Source of the DNA: Vreelandella stevensii S18214
GTDB lineage: Bacteria > Pseudomonadota > Gammaproteobacteria > Pseudomonadales > Halomonadaceae
NCBI RefSeq assembly: GCF_000275725.1
Contig: NZ_AJTS01000040.1
Coordinates: 238,654-302,653, forward strand
Direction of reading: 5' to 3'
DNA length: 64,000 nt
Part shown: piece by piece, positions 47,550 to 55,974 of the stretch
Position numbering within the stretch: position 1 is the stretch's first letter
How the letters are laid out: every line of letters begins with the position of its first letter
Program-made: the position numbers and the translations under genes
The notes under the pieces: model-generated
Database searches by the model: none
Seen by the model: the letters and a program-made list of their open reading frames with translations, nothing else
Told to the model about the DNA's origin: nothing

Positions 47550-48488
47550 ATGGATATCCCTCATCAGCGATTGGCCTACTTTCGCGTGACGCTCGAATCA
47601 GGCTCGGTGCGCCGAGCCGCCGCCCGGCTCAACATCGCCCCTTCCGCCGTCAGCCGACAGATTGCCCTGCTGGAAGAAGCGCTAGGGGCAACCCTCATGG
47701 AGCGCCAGCGCGGCGGCATACGCCCCACGCCCGTCGGCGAGATGCTGCTGGAGTACTGCGAGCGGCGCAGCGCCCTCGACGAAAGCTTCATCACCTCCCT
47801 CGAAGCCTACCAGCGGCTGGAAACCGGAACGATTTCCCTCACCGTGGGCGAAGGCTTTGTCAGCGACCTGGTGGCTTCTCCCCTGCATGAATTCACCCAG
47901 CGCTATGCGGGCATTCAACTGGATATCCATATCGCGGGTACGTCCGGCATCATCGATGCGATTGTCGAGGATCAAAGCCATATTGGGCTGATGTTCCACG
48001 AACGCACTCACCCGCAGCTACGCTTCTGGGCCTCCAGCCCGCAGCCGTTGATGGCCATTCTGGCGCCGCATCACCCCTTGGCCGACCAGCCCCACCCGCT
48101 CACCCTGGCACAGCTCAGCACCCAGCCCATGGCCATGTGGGACACCACCCATGGCGTGCGCCAGATGGTCGACCAGGCGTTTCAACAGGCCCGCCTTGCT
48201 CCGCGCATGACCATGAACACCAACTCGATGGTGATACTGGCGCAATACGTGCGCAGCGGCATGGGGGTAACGCTGCTACCGGCGTTTGCGGTCGCCCACG
48301 ACCTGGACATCGGCAGCCTTGTCGCACGCCCGGTAGACGACCCGCTATTTCAGCGCTCCCAGGCTCACATGGTCACCCGGGTGGGCCGCCAGCAGCCCAA
48401 GGCCAGCATCCTGCTGCTGCGCCACCTGCAGCGCTGGATGCAGGCCTTTCGGGACCCGGCGTCGAATCAGCCGACACCGCTGCCGTAG
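47550..48488 (+). CDS. LysR-family transcriptional regulator
   Basis: The 312-residue protein has an N-terminal winged HTH (LAYFRVTLESGSVRRAAARLNIAPSAVSRQIALLEEALG) and a LysR substrate-binding domain (LTVGEGFVSDLVASPL, MGVTLLPAFAVA). The HTH and C-terminal part match regulators of catabolic genes. It converges on the aldehyde dehydrogenase gene, and the two coding ends overlap by 22 bp. It may regulate that cluster, but the cluster's promoter is 6 kb away, so the target is uncertain. Confidence 0.88.
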   Translation: MDIPHQRLAYFRVTLESGSVRRAAARLNIAPSAVSRQIALLEEALGATLMERQRGGIRPTPVGEMLLEYCERRSALDESFITSLEAYQRLETGTISLTVGEGFVSDLVASPLHEFTQRYAGIQLDIHIAGTSGIIDAIVEDQSHIGLMFHERTHPQLRFWASSPQPLMAILAPHHPLADQPHPLTLAQLSTQPMAMWDTTHGVRQMVDQAFQQARLAPRMTMNTNSMVILAQYVRSGMGVTLLPAFAVAHDLDIGSLVARPVDDPLFQRSQAHMVTRVGRQQPKASILLLRHLQRWMQAFRDPASNQPTPLP

Positions 48489-50017
48489 CCAAACGCCACG
48501 CTGGCCTCCGGTGCGGTTTCCACCCAGACGCTTTGCGGCACCGTGTACTCGCGCAGGCCGTCCAGACCGCTGGAGCGGCCAAAGCCGCTGTCGCCAAAGC
48601 CCCCGAACGGCGACATCACGCTGATCGCCTTGTAGCTATTGATCCATACCGTGCCCGCCCGCAGCTGCCCCGCCACGCGATGCGCTCGGGCCACGTCCTG
48701 GCTCCACACGGCACCGGCCAACCCAAACCGGGTGTCGTTGGCAAGCCGAACGGCCTGGGCCTCGTCATCGAATGCCATGGCGATCAATACCGGGCCAAAC
48801 ACCTCCTGCTGGGCAATCTCCATGTCGGGGGTGACATCCACCAGCACCGTGGGCGCGATAAAGTAGCCCTGGGCGTCATCAGGCAAGCCTTCCGGGCGTT
48901 TGCCCCCCGTCAGCACGCTTGCCCCTTCCGCTTCAGCGGCCTCGATCATGCGCGTCACCTGCTCGAATTGACGGCGATTCTGCAGCGGCCCCATGCGGGT
49001 GGCTTCATCGCTGGGCAGGCCCACGTGAATCTGCTCCGCCGCTCGGGCCAGGCGGGTGGTGACCTCCTGGAAGACTGAGCGCTCGATCAGCAGCCGCGAG
49101 CCCGCCACACAGCTTTGGCCCGCCGCCGCAAAGATGGCCGCCTGGGCGCCAGCCACCGCTTCATCGAGCTTGGCGTCAGCGAACACGATATTGGCGGATT
49201 TGCCGCCCAGCTCCAGCACGCTGGGCACCAGGCGCCGTGCCCCCGCCTCGGCGATCAGGCGACCACTCTGGGGCGAGCCGACAAACACCAGCTTGCTGAT
49301 GGCGGGATGGTCGGTCAGCGCCGCACCGGTGGTTCTGCCCAGCCCGTTGACGATGTTGATCAGCCCTTTGGGCAGGCCGCCGCTTTCCAGCCGCTGGGCA
49401 ATCACCACCGAGGTGAAAGGGGTCAGCTCGGAAGGTTTCAGCACCACCCCATTGCCCGCCGCCATGGCCGGTGCCAGCTGCCAGGCACAGGTGAACATCG
49501 GCGCGTTCCAGGGCGTGATCTGCCCCACCACCCCATAAGGCACGTGGCGCACGTAGTTAAGATGCGTGGTGGGTACCGGAATCACTTCGCCGTGCTGCTT
49601 GTCGCACCAGCCAGCGTAGTATTCGAACATCTCGCGTACTTTGCCCACTTCGGCCCGGCAATCGCGAATCGGTTTCCCCGCCACCACGCTTTCCAGCTGT
49701 GCCAGCGCCTCTTCATGGCCTTCCAGGCCCCGTATTGCCGCGTTCATCCGCCGCCCGCGCTCGCTGGCCGTCAACGCCATCCACTCGCGCTGGCCCCGCT
49801 GCGCGGCTTGCGTGGCGCGCTCGATGAGCGCCGCACCCGCATCGCGGTAGCTGACCAGCGCCTCCCCCGTCGCCGGGTTGATCAGCGTGATCTCTTCGCC
49901 TTCTCCGGCCACCAGATCACCATCGATCCAGTTGCTCAACGGCGTTTTTGCCGCTAACCCAAAGCCGTTCAGGAGTGCGGCAAGCTGGTCGCTGGCATGT
50001 TGGCTGAGTGGGCTCAT
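48467..50017 (-). CDS. NAD(P)-dependent aldehyde dehydrogenase
   Basis: The 516-residue protein has the ALDH fold motifs PWNAPMFTCAWQLAPAMAAGN, LKPSELTPFT, the nucleotide loop FVGSPQSGRLI, catalytic Glu in LELGGKSANIVF, catalytic Cys in AAGQSCVAGSRLL, and EVFGPVL. The substrate is not readable. It is the last gene of a minus set: its ATG overlaps the stop of the dehydrogenase gene upstream by four bases, so the two are made together. Its end overlaps the lysR end by 22 bp. Confidence 0.92.
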   Translation of the reverse strand: MSPLSQHASDQLAALLNGFGLAAKTPLSNWIDGDLVAGEGEEITLINPATGEALVSYRDAGAALIERATQAAQRGQREWMALTASERGRRMNAAIRGLEGHEEALAQLESVVAGKPIRDCRAEVGKVREMFEYYAGWCDKQHGEVIPVPTTHLNYVRHVPYGVVGQITPWNAPMFTCAWQLAPAMAAGNGVVLKPSELTPFTSVVIAQRLESGGLPKGLINIVNGLGRTTGAALTDHPAISKLVFVGSPQSGRLIAEAGARRLVPSVLELGGKSANIVFADAKLDEAVAGAQAAIFAAAGQSCVAGSRLLIERSVFQEVTTRLARAAEQIHVGLPSDEATRMGPLQNRRQFEQVTRMIEAAEAEGASVLTGGKRPEGLPDDAQGYFIAPTVLVDVTPDMEIAQQEVFGPVLIAMAFDDEAQAVRLANDTRFGLAGAVWSQDVARAHRVAGQLRAGTVWINSYKAISVMSPFGGFGDSGFGRSSGLDGLREYTVPQSVWVETAPEASVAFGYGSGVG

Positions 50018-50919
50018 GAGTGGCTCTCCGTTTGGCGGGCACAGGCAAGAATCGGCGTGGTGATATGGTTGAAGTCGTCGCTATCGGCGGGCTGCTCCGG
50101 GCTTGCGTGCCAGGCATTCACCACCGCCTGCAGCAAGGCAAGGGGAATACCCAACTGCTCAGCGGCGTCCCGCGCCAGGCGCAGGTCCTTGCGCATCAAG
50201 CCGGTAGTAAAGCCCGAATCGAAGCGTTCGCTCAGCACCCACTCGGGGAAGTTCACCTCGCTGATGGCGCTGCGCCCCGAGCCACTGTTGATACCCGCCA
50301 GGCAGGCGGCAGGCTCGACGCCTGCCTTGGCGGCCATGGCGACGGCTTCGGCGGTCGTGAGCAGGTGCGCCGCACACAGGTAGTTGTTGGCGAGCTTCAC
50401 CACGTGGCCGCTGCCCGGGCCGCCCACATGGGTGCGCTTGGCCGACATGGCTTCCAGCATCGGCATCACTCGCTCCAGGGTGGCATCATCGCCGCCCAGC
50501 AGCATGCCCAGCGTGCCGTTGGCGGCGCCCTTGGGGCCGCCGCTGACCGGGGCATCCAGCCAGTGAAGGCCCGCTGCGGTAACTTTTTCGGCCAGCTCGC
50601 GGCTGACGGCGGGGTCACTGGTGGAGGTATCGACGATCACACTGCCCTTGGGGGCCAGGGCGAGCAGGCCAGGAGAGGTTTCGATCACCTCGCGCACGTG
50701 GGCAGAAGTAGGCAGCGAGAGCAGGTAGACATCGCTGGCAGGCAGGGCATCCGGTGCCACCACGGCCAGGCCCAAGCCTGCGAGCCTTTCCCGCGCGGCC
50801 TCAAACAGGTCACTGCCCGTGACCTCGAAGCCGGCGGCCTGCAAGGTCAGCGCCATATTGCCGCCCATCTGGCCCAGGCCTATCACGGTAATCGATAAAG
50901 CGTGTTCGGTTTGCGACAT
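50014..50919 (-). CDS. Beta-hydroxyacid dehydrogenase (3-hydroxyisobutyrate dehydrogenase family)
   Basis: The 301-residue NAD(P)-dependent enzyme has the Rossmann motif VIGLGQMGGNMA, substrate motif DAPVSGGPKGAANGTL and the catalytic Lys in GHVVKLANNYL. Family members oxidise 3-hydroxyisobutyrate, tartronate semialdehyde, L-threonate or similar beta-hydroxyacids. Two adjacent ATGs at 50922 and 50919 follow AAGGAG; the second has better spacing. It is coupled to the aldehyde dehydrogenase downstream, which suggests a short oxidation route for a hydroxyacid or hydroxyaldehyde. Confidence 0.87.
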   Translation of the reverse strand: MSQTEHALSITVIGLGQMGGNMALTLQAAGFEVTGSDLFEAARERLAGLGLAVVAPDALPASDVYLLSLPTSAHVREVIETSPGLLALAPKGSVIVDTSTSDPAVSRELAEKVTAAGLHWLDAPVSGGPKGAANGTLGMLLGGDDATLERVMPMLEAMSAKRTHVGGPGSGHVVKLANNYLCAAHLLTTAEAVAMAAKAGVEPAACLAGINSGSGRSAISEVNFPEWVLSERFDSGFTTGLMRKDLRLARDAAEQLGIPLALLQAVVNAWHASPEQPADSDDFNHITTPILACARQTESHS

Positions 50920-51016
50920 CATCAAACTCCTTGGCATGCCATGAAACGCTGAATGCGGGGTAAACGCTCCCCTACCCAGTGGGCATCAGAGAGCGAATGG
51001 ATGTATTACGTCATTT

Positions 51017-52174
51017 TCAGACGAGCAGTGCGTTGACCAGCGCTACCCAGTAGCGCGTTCCGAGCGGTAACAGCGCATCGTTGAAGTCGTAGTGGGGGTT
51101 GTGCAGCGACGGCGAATCTTCGCCGTTGCCCATCCAGATATACGCACCTGGGCACTCGGCCAGCAGGAACGAGAAATCCTCGGAGGCCATGCTGGGCGGT
51201 GGGTTGCGCAGTACCTTGTCCTGGCCAAGCAGCCCCTCCAGCACCGTGGCGCAGTGCTGGGCATGCGCTGGGGTATTGATCGTGGCGGGGTAGCAGCGCT
51301 GGTAATCCAGCTCCACCGTCAAGCCATGGTACTCGGCCAGGCTGGCAATGGCCTGCTTGAAACGTGCTTCCAGACGCTCTTTCAGCGCCATGTCGAAGCA
51401 GCGCAGCGTGCCGCGCAGCGCCACCTGCTCGGGAATCACGTTGAACGTGTCTCCGGCATTGATGCTGGTGATGCTCAGCACCGCCGACTTGTCCGGCGGC
51501 GTTTCACGGCTCACCAGCCCTTGCAGCTGGCTGATCAGCTGGCAGCTCGCCAGCACCGTATCGGTGCCCAGGTGGGGCATCGCCGCATGGCAGCCTTTAC
51601 CGGTCAGCGTCAGGCTGAAGATGTCGAACGCGGCCATGACGTCGGTATCGTGCACCGCAGCGACCCCCACCGGCAGCCCGGGCCAGTTGTGCAGCCCGTA
51701 CACGGCGTCCATGGGGAAGCGTTCGAACAGGCCGTCCTCCACCATGGCACGGCCACCGCCTTCGTTCTCTTCGGCGGGTTGGAAGATGAATACCACCCGC
51801 CCCTTGAAATCGGGCTGCTGCTTCAGCGCCCAGGCCGCTCCCAGCAACATCGTGGTATGGCCATCGTGTCCGCAGGCGTGCATCTTGCCCGGCGTCTGCG
51901 AGGCGTAGGCCAGCCCGGTCTCTTCACGGATGTCCAGGGCGTCGATATCGGCCCGCAGGCCGATGGTCTTGCCTTCCCCCTGCTGGCCATCCAGGGTGGC
52001 CACCACGCCCGTGCCCGCCAAGCCCGTGGTGACATCGAAGCCCCACTGGGTGAGCAGCGACGCGATACGCGCACTGGTACGGTGCTCCTCGAAGGCGGTT
52101 TCGGGGTGCTGGTGGAAATCCTGCCGCCAGGCGGCGAGTTCAGCGCTGTCGGGTATGGTCACTGACGCAGCCAT
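51017..52174 (-). CDS. M20-family amidohydrolase (hippurate hydrolase type)
   Basis: The 385-residue zinc peptidase-like enzyme has RQDFHQHPETAFEE, GLRADIDALDI, the metal site HACGHDGHTTMLLGAA, the catalytic EEN in QPAEENEGGG, GLHNWPGLPVG and GAYIWMGNGE. Family members remove acyl groups from N-acyl amino acids, or open amides. TAAGGAG precedes the ATG. It follows two membrane protein genes by 10 nt and lies about 100 nt before the dehydrogenase gene, suggesting uptake, deacylation and then oxidation of one substrate. Confidence 0.9.
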   Translation of the reverse strand: MAASVTIPDSAELAAWRQDFHQHPETAFEEHRTSARIASLLTQWGFDVTTGLAGTGVVATLDGQQGEGKTIGLRADIDALDIREETGLAYASQTPGKMHACGHDGHTTMLLGAAWALKQQPDFKGRVVFIFQPAEENEGGGRAMVEDGLFERFPMDAVYGLHNWPGLPVGVAAVHDTDVMAAFDIFSLTLTGKGCHAAMPHLGTDTVLASCQLISQLQGLVSRETPPDKSAVLSITSINAGDTFNVIPEQVALRGTLRCFDMALKERLEARFKQAIASLAEYHGLTVELDYQRCYPATINTPAHAQHCATVLEGLLGQDKVLRNPPPSMASEDFSFLLAECPGAYIWMGNGEDSPSLHNPHYDFNDALLPLGTRYWVALVNALLV

Positions 52175-52184
52175 GGTTCACTCC

Positions 52185-52679
52185 TTAAAGCATGATGTGC
52201 GCGACGACGGCGGAGCCGATGAACGTGCCGGTGAACACCAGCAGCGCCACGATGACCAGCTTCCAGCCAGTCTGGCGGAACATGGCAAACTCACGGCCGG
52301 TCAGCGCCAGCCCGGCGTAGGCCAATACCGGCGTCACGACCGCCAGGAAATTCACCGCCGCCAATTGCGATACGATCCAGGCGCTCCCCGGAAACGAGGG
52401 TAACGTGACCAGAATGCTCACCAGGGATACCCAGGCCACGCTGGGCAAGTAGAAAGGGCACAGGCGACCAATCACCAGCCCAATAATCACCAGCCCGTAA
52501 AGAATCAGCATACCCGGCAGCGCTTCCAGCAGCGGCGCACCGTTGACGGTATTGCTGAACCAGGCCGCCACGCAGACCGCTGCCAGCACCAGGGCGGTCT
52601 TGCCCAGCTGGTTTTCCGGGCGCAGCTCTTCCAGCGCGCCCTTGTCCAGAGATTCTGTGGTCATGTCATTAGCCTTCAT
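52185..52679 (-). CDS. Small multi-spanning membrane protein (DUF3100 partner)
   Basis: The 164-residue protein has a charged N-terminus of about 25 residues and then five hydrophobic segments, ending TGTFIGSAVVAHIML. AGGAG lies seven nt before the ATG. Its start overlaps the end of the DUF3100 gene by 11 nt, so the two are translated together and probably form one transporter. I recognise no named family beyond an integral membrane protein of DUF340-like appearance. Confidence 0.7.
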   Translation of the reverse strand: MKANDMTTESLDKGALEELRPENQLGKTALVLAAVCVAAWFSNTVNGAPLLEALPGMLILYGLVIIGLVIGRLCPFYLPSVAWVSLVSILVTLPSFPGSAWIVSQLAAVNFLAVVTPVLAYAGLALTGREFAMFRQTGWKLVIVALLVFTGTFIGSAVVAHIML

Positions 52680-53484
52680 GTTGCGTCTCCTGGCGGTTAC
52701 CGGTCAGGCGCTTGTACATCCACTCGGTGACGGGCAGCGCGATAAACAGGGAGATATACAGCCCGGTGGCATAGGTCAGCAGGTTACTGGCCCCGGCAAA
52801 GGCCAGCAGCTCATCCCGAGAGGCCGGCACTGCTTCGGCGAGGGCGGCCGAACACGCCGCGACCATGCTGCCGCTACCCACCCCACAGGCCATGGCAAGC
52901 GCGCGAACATCCAGAATGTCCAGCGAAGCGATATAGCCCGCCATCAGCGCGAAGTAGAGCGTGCCAAACATGGTGCCCACCACGTAGACGCCCATGATGC
53001 CGATCCCTTCCGGGCTGCGCAGGCCATAACGATCCGAAATGATGGCAATATTGGGCTCACGGGCAATCGAATAGGTGGCACCGACCGCTTCACGGCCCAT
53101 CTTCAGCACCAGCACCGCAAACGGCAGCGCCAGCAGCATGGTGCCCAGGTTGCCCAGCTCCTGAAGGATCAGCGCAGGCCCGGCGGCGATGATCTGCTCG
53201 ATGGCAGGACCAATGGTAGAGCCAAATTTGGCGATGAACGGCAGAATAGCGATCAGGATGATGGGCCCGGCCGCATGGCTGACCGGCTTGGGAATGACCT
53301 TGCCCATCGCCGAAAACAGATGCGGATTGAGCAGCACGCCGATCACGAAGGCGTAAAGCAGAGGGAGTAGCAGCAGCGTTCCTGGCCCTAGCGGCATGCG
53401 TAAGATGCCTATCCATTCCGACAACATCGACGTCACGATCACCGTGAGGTGCAGACGCCAGTCCAGCAGCAGTTTGAGATCCAT
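52669..53484 (-). CDS. DUF3100 integral membrane protein
   Basis: The 271-residue protein has about eight hydrophobic segments and conserved stretches LLPLLYAFVIGVLLNPH, GREAVGATYSIAREPNIAIISDRYGLRSPEGIGIMGVYVVGT-type (residues about 130-175) and ACGVGSGSMVAACSAALAE. The DUF3100 family has no described function. As first gene of the set, next to a small membrane protein and an amidohydrolase, it is likely a carrier for an N-acyl or amide compound. The upstream 238-nt region has two adjacent hairpins. Confidence 0.78.
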   Translation of the reverse strand: MDLKLLLDWRLHLTVIVTSMLSEWIGILRMPLGPGTLLLLPLLYAFVIGVLLNPHLFSAMGKVIPKPVSHAAGPIILIAILPFIAKFGSTIGPAIEQIIAAGPALILQELGNLGTMLLALPFAVLVLKMGREAVGATYSIAREPNIAIISDRYGLRSPEGIGIMGVYVVGTMFGTLYFALMAGYIASLDILDVRALAMACGVGSGSMVAACSAALAEAVPASRDELLAFAGASNLLTYATGLYISLFIALPVTEWMYKRLTGNRQETQHEG

Positions 53485-53575
53485 GGGAGTGGTCCTGTTT
53501 TTTTTAGAGTCACTCCGAGTATCGAAAGGTTACTGTTCCAATCATAGCGATTTTGTGCGCTACTTTTTAGAACAC

Positions 53576-53618
53576 CCAAGCGAATAAACGCTTGGCCAAC
53601 GCACAGCATTCGTTGGCC
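53576..53618. repeat. Two adjacent inverted repeats in the DUF3100/yccS intergenic region
   Basis: CCAAGCG/CGCTTGG at 53576-53595 (7 bp, loop AATAAA) is immediately followed by GGCCAACG/CGTTGGCC at 53594-53618 (8 bp, 9-nt loop); they share two bases, so only one can fold fully at a time. They lie in the divergent promoter region and may be operators. No U tract adjoins them. Confidence 0.45.
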
Positions 53619-53722
53619 TGCGCCAGATAGCGACAGCGGCGCCGAGTTGGCTCTATACTCAAGCACGACTAAAGTCTAACAACTTAACAACACCACACTT
53701 TCGAGGTCCGCTTAGAAAATCT

Positions 53723-55930
53723 ATGCCCATTTCACTGCCCCTACGCCGCCTCTGGACGCTGGATAAGTTCGCCTACAGCCTGAGGGTCTTCATCGCCTTC
53801 AGCGGCGCTTTGCTGTTGAGCGGGCTAATGGGCGACGTGGCCCTGGTGATCCCGCTGTTTCTCGGCATCATCGCCTGCGCGCTCTCGGAAACCGACGACA
53901 GCTGGCAAGGGCGGGCACAAGCCCTGGCGGTCACCCTGCTGTGCTTTGCCTCGGCCTCGTTCGTGGTGCAGTGGCTATTCCCCTGGCCGTGGCTCTTTGC
54001 CGTGGGGCTGGCAGTCTCCACCTTTACGCTGATCATGCTGGGCGCCATTGGCCAGCGCTACGCCACCATTGCCTCGGGCACGCTGATTCTGTCGATCTAC
54101 TCCATGATCAACATCGAGCAGCACGGCGGAGTGGATGAGGACGTGGCGGCACGCCAGCTGCTGCTGCTGGGCGGCGCGGCCTGGTACGGGGCAATTTCCG
54201 TGGTCTGGTGCGCGCTGTTCTCCCGTCAGCCGGTCAAGCAGAGCATGGCACGGGTGTACAAGGCGCTGGGGGAGTTCTTGATCCTGAAATCGGCGCTTTT
54301 CGAGCCTGTGCGCGGGGTCGATGTGGAAGCCCGACGCGTGGCGCTGGCCCGCCAGAACGGCCAGGTGGTGGATGCCCTGAACCAGGCCAAGGAGATGATC
54401 TTTCGCCGCCTCGAAGGCCAGCGCGGCAGCCGCAAGCTCAACCGCTACCTGCAGATCTACTTCATTGCCCAGGATATCCACGAGCGGGCCAGCTCCACCC
54501 ACTACCCTTACAGCGCGCTCACCGATGCGTTTTTCCATCACGACGTGCTGTTTCGCTGCCAGCGCCTGCTAGACCAGCAGGGCCGTGCCTGCCGTCAGCT
54601 GGCCAAATCGCTGCTGCTCAATCGCCCGTTCAGTCACGAGCAGAGCGAGCAGGCGCTAGCCGATCTGCGCGCCTCCATCGAGAACCTCCGCGAACGCGGC
54701 AAGCCCGAGTGGCGGCCCCTGATTCGCCCGCTGACCGCCCTGGCCGACAACCTCACCACCCTGGAAACCCAGATTGCCAGCGCCCATAACCCTGCCGCCA
54801 ACGAAGAGCGCCGCGATAGCGCCCTCTACGACCGCTCGCCCTCCAGCCTGCTGGAAGCCTGGAAGCGCGTGCGGCTCAATTTCACGCTGGGCTCGCCCAC
54901 CTTTCGCCATGCGGTACGCCTGACCACCGCCCTGCTAGTGGGCTATGGGCTGCTGCAGTGGCTGGACCCCAAACAGGGTTTCTGGATACTGCTGACCACG
55001 CTGTTCGTGTGCCGCCCGAATTTTGCCACCACGCGGCGCTTTTTATCTCAGCGTATCCTCGGCACGGTGCTGGGCCTGACCGCGGGCTGGATGTCGATCA
55101 GCCTGTTTCCCCAACCGCTGGTCCAGAGCATGATCGCCGTGGTGGCGGGGGTATCCTTCTTCGCCAATCGGGAAAAGCACTACGTGATTGCCACTGCCTC
55201 CATCACCCTGCTGGTGCTGTGCAGCTTCAATCAGGTGGGGGATGGCTTCGATCTGATCTGGCCCAGGCTGTTCGATACCCTGATTGGCTCGCTGATTGCC
55301 GGGCTGGCGGTGTTCTTTATCCTGCCGGATTGGCAAGGGCGGCGGCTCTACCGTGAGGCGGGCAAGGTGCTGACCAACCATCGTCACTACCTGGACGAGA
55401 TCGTGCACCAGTACGAAGAGGGCAAGCAGGACGACCTGGCCTACCGCCTGGCCCGGCGGAATGCCCACAACGCCGATGCGGCGCTCTCGACCCTGCTGAC
55501 CAATATGCTTCACGAGCCAGGCCACTACCGCAAACAGGACGCCGACAACGGCCTGCGCTTCCTGGTGCTCTCCAACACGCTGCTCAGCCACCTTTCGGCG
55601 TTAGGTGCGCACCGTCATCGGCTGGCCGACGACGAAGACGACGCCACCCTGGTGCCGCTGGCCAAACGCATCAGCGCCCTGCTGGAACAGCTGGCCACAC
55701 AGCTGGACAGACGCCTGCCGGTGGAGCCGCTGGCCGCCCAGGCCCAGGAGCTGCTGGCCCTGCTGGAAGAGCAGAGCAATACGCTGGATGAGAAGACCAT
55801 GACCCACTACCGCCCCATCCAGAGCCAGCTGCGCCTGATCGCCGAGCAACTGGGGCCGCTCAGCGAGGCGGCTGGGCGACTGGTGGCGCCCGGCAGCCTT
55901 CAAGCCGACGCGGCTGGAGCGCTACGCTAA
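53723..55930 (+). CDS. yccS: YccS-type FUSC family inner-membrane protein
   Basis: The 735-residue protein has two blocks of about six hydrophobic segments (about 20-165 and 400-540), each followed by a large cytoplasmic helical region, the layout of YccS/YhfK and aromatic acid exporter AaeB relatives. Motifs include PTFRHAVRLTTALLVGYG and YWILL-type GFWILLTTLFVCRPNFATTRRFLSQRILGTVLG. The function of YccS is unproven; efflux is suspected. It converges with recG, 44 nt away. Confidence 0.85.
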   Translation: MPISLPLRRLWTLDKFAYSLRVFIAFSGALLLSGLMGDVALVIPLFLGIIACALSETDDSWQGRAQALAVTLLCFASASFVVQWLFPWPWLFAVGLAVSTFTLIMLGAIGQRYATIASGTLILSIYSMINIEQHGGVDEDVAARQLLLLGGAAWYGAISVVWCALFSRQPVKQSMARVYKALGEFLILKSALFEPVRGVDVEARRVALARQNGQVVDALNQAKEMIFRRLEGQRGSRKLNRYLQIYFIAQDIHERASSTHYPYSALTDAFFHHDVLFRCQRLLDQQGRACRQLAKSLLLNRPFSHEQSEQALADLRASIENLRERGKPEWRPLIRPLTALADNLTTLETQIASAHNPAANEERRDSALYDRSPSSLLEAWKRVRLNFTLGSPTFRHAVRLTTALLVGYGLLQWLDPKQGFWILLTTLFVCRPNFATTRRFLSQRILGTVLGLTAGWMSISLFPQPLVQSMIAVVAGVSFFANREKHYVIATASITLLVLCSFNQVGDGFDLIWPRLFDTLIGSLIAGLAVFFILPDWQGRRLYREAGKVLTNHRHYLDEIVHQYEEGKQDDLAYRLARRNAHNADAALSTLLTNMLHEPGHYRKQDADNGLRFLVLSNTLLSHLSALGAHRHRLADDEDDATLVPLAKRISALLEQLATQLDRRLPVEPLAAQAQELLALLEEQSNTLDEKTMTHYRPIQSQLRLIAEQLGPLSEAAGRLVAPGSLQADAAGALR

Positions 55931-55974
55931 CTCTCGCACACCGGCCTCTTACACCTGCAGCCTCACACCGGCCT

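Noticed and set aside
50020-52165. Plus-strand frames opposite the dehydrogenase and M20 genes
   Set aside because: Both minus-strand genes have full catalytic motifs; the opposite frames have none.
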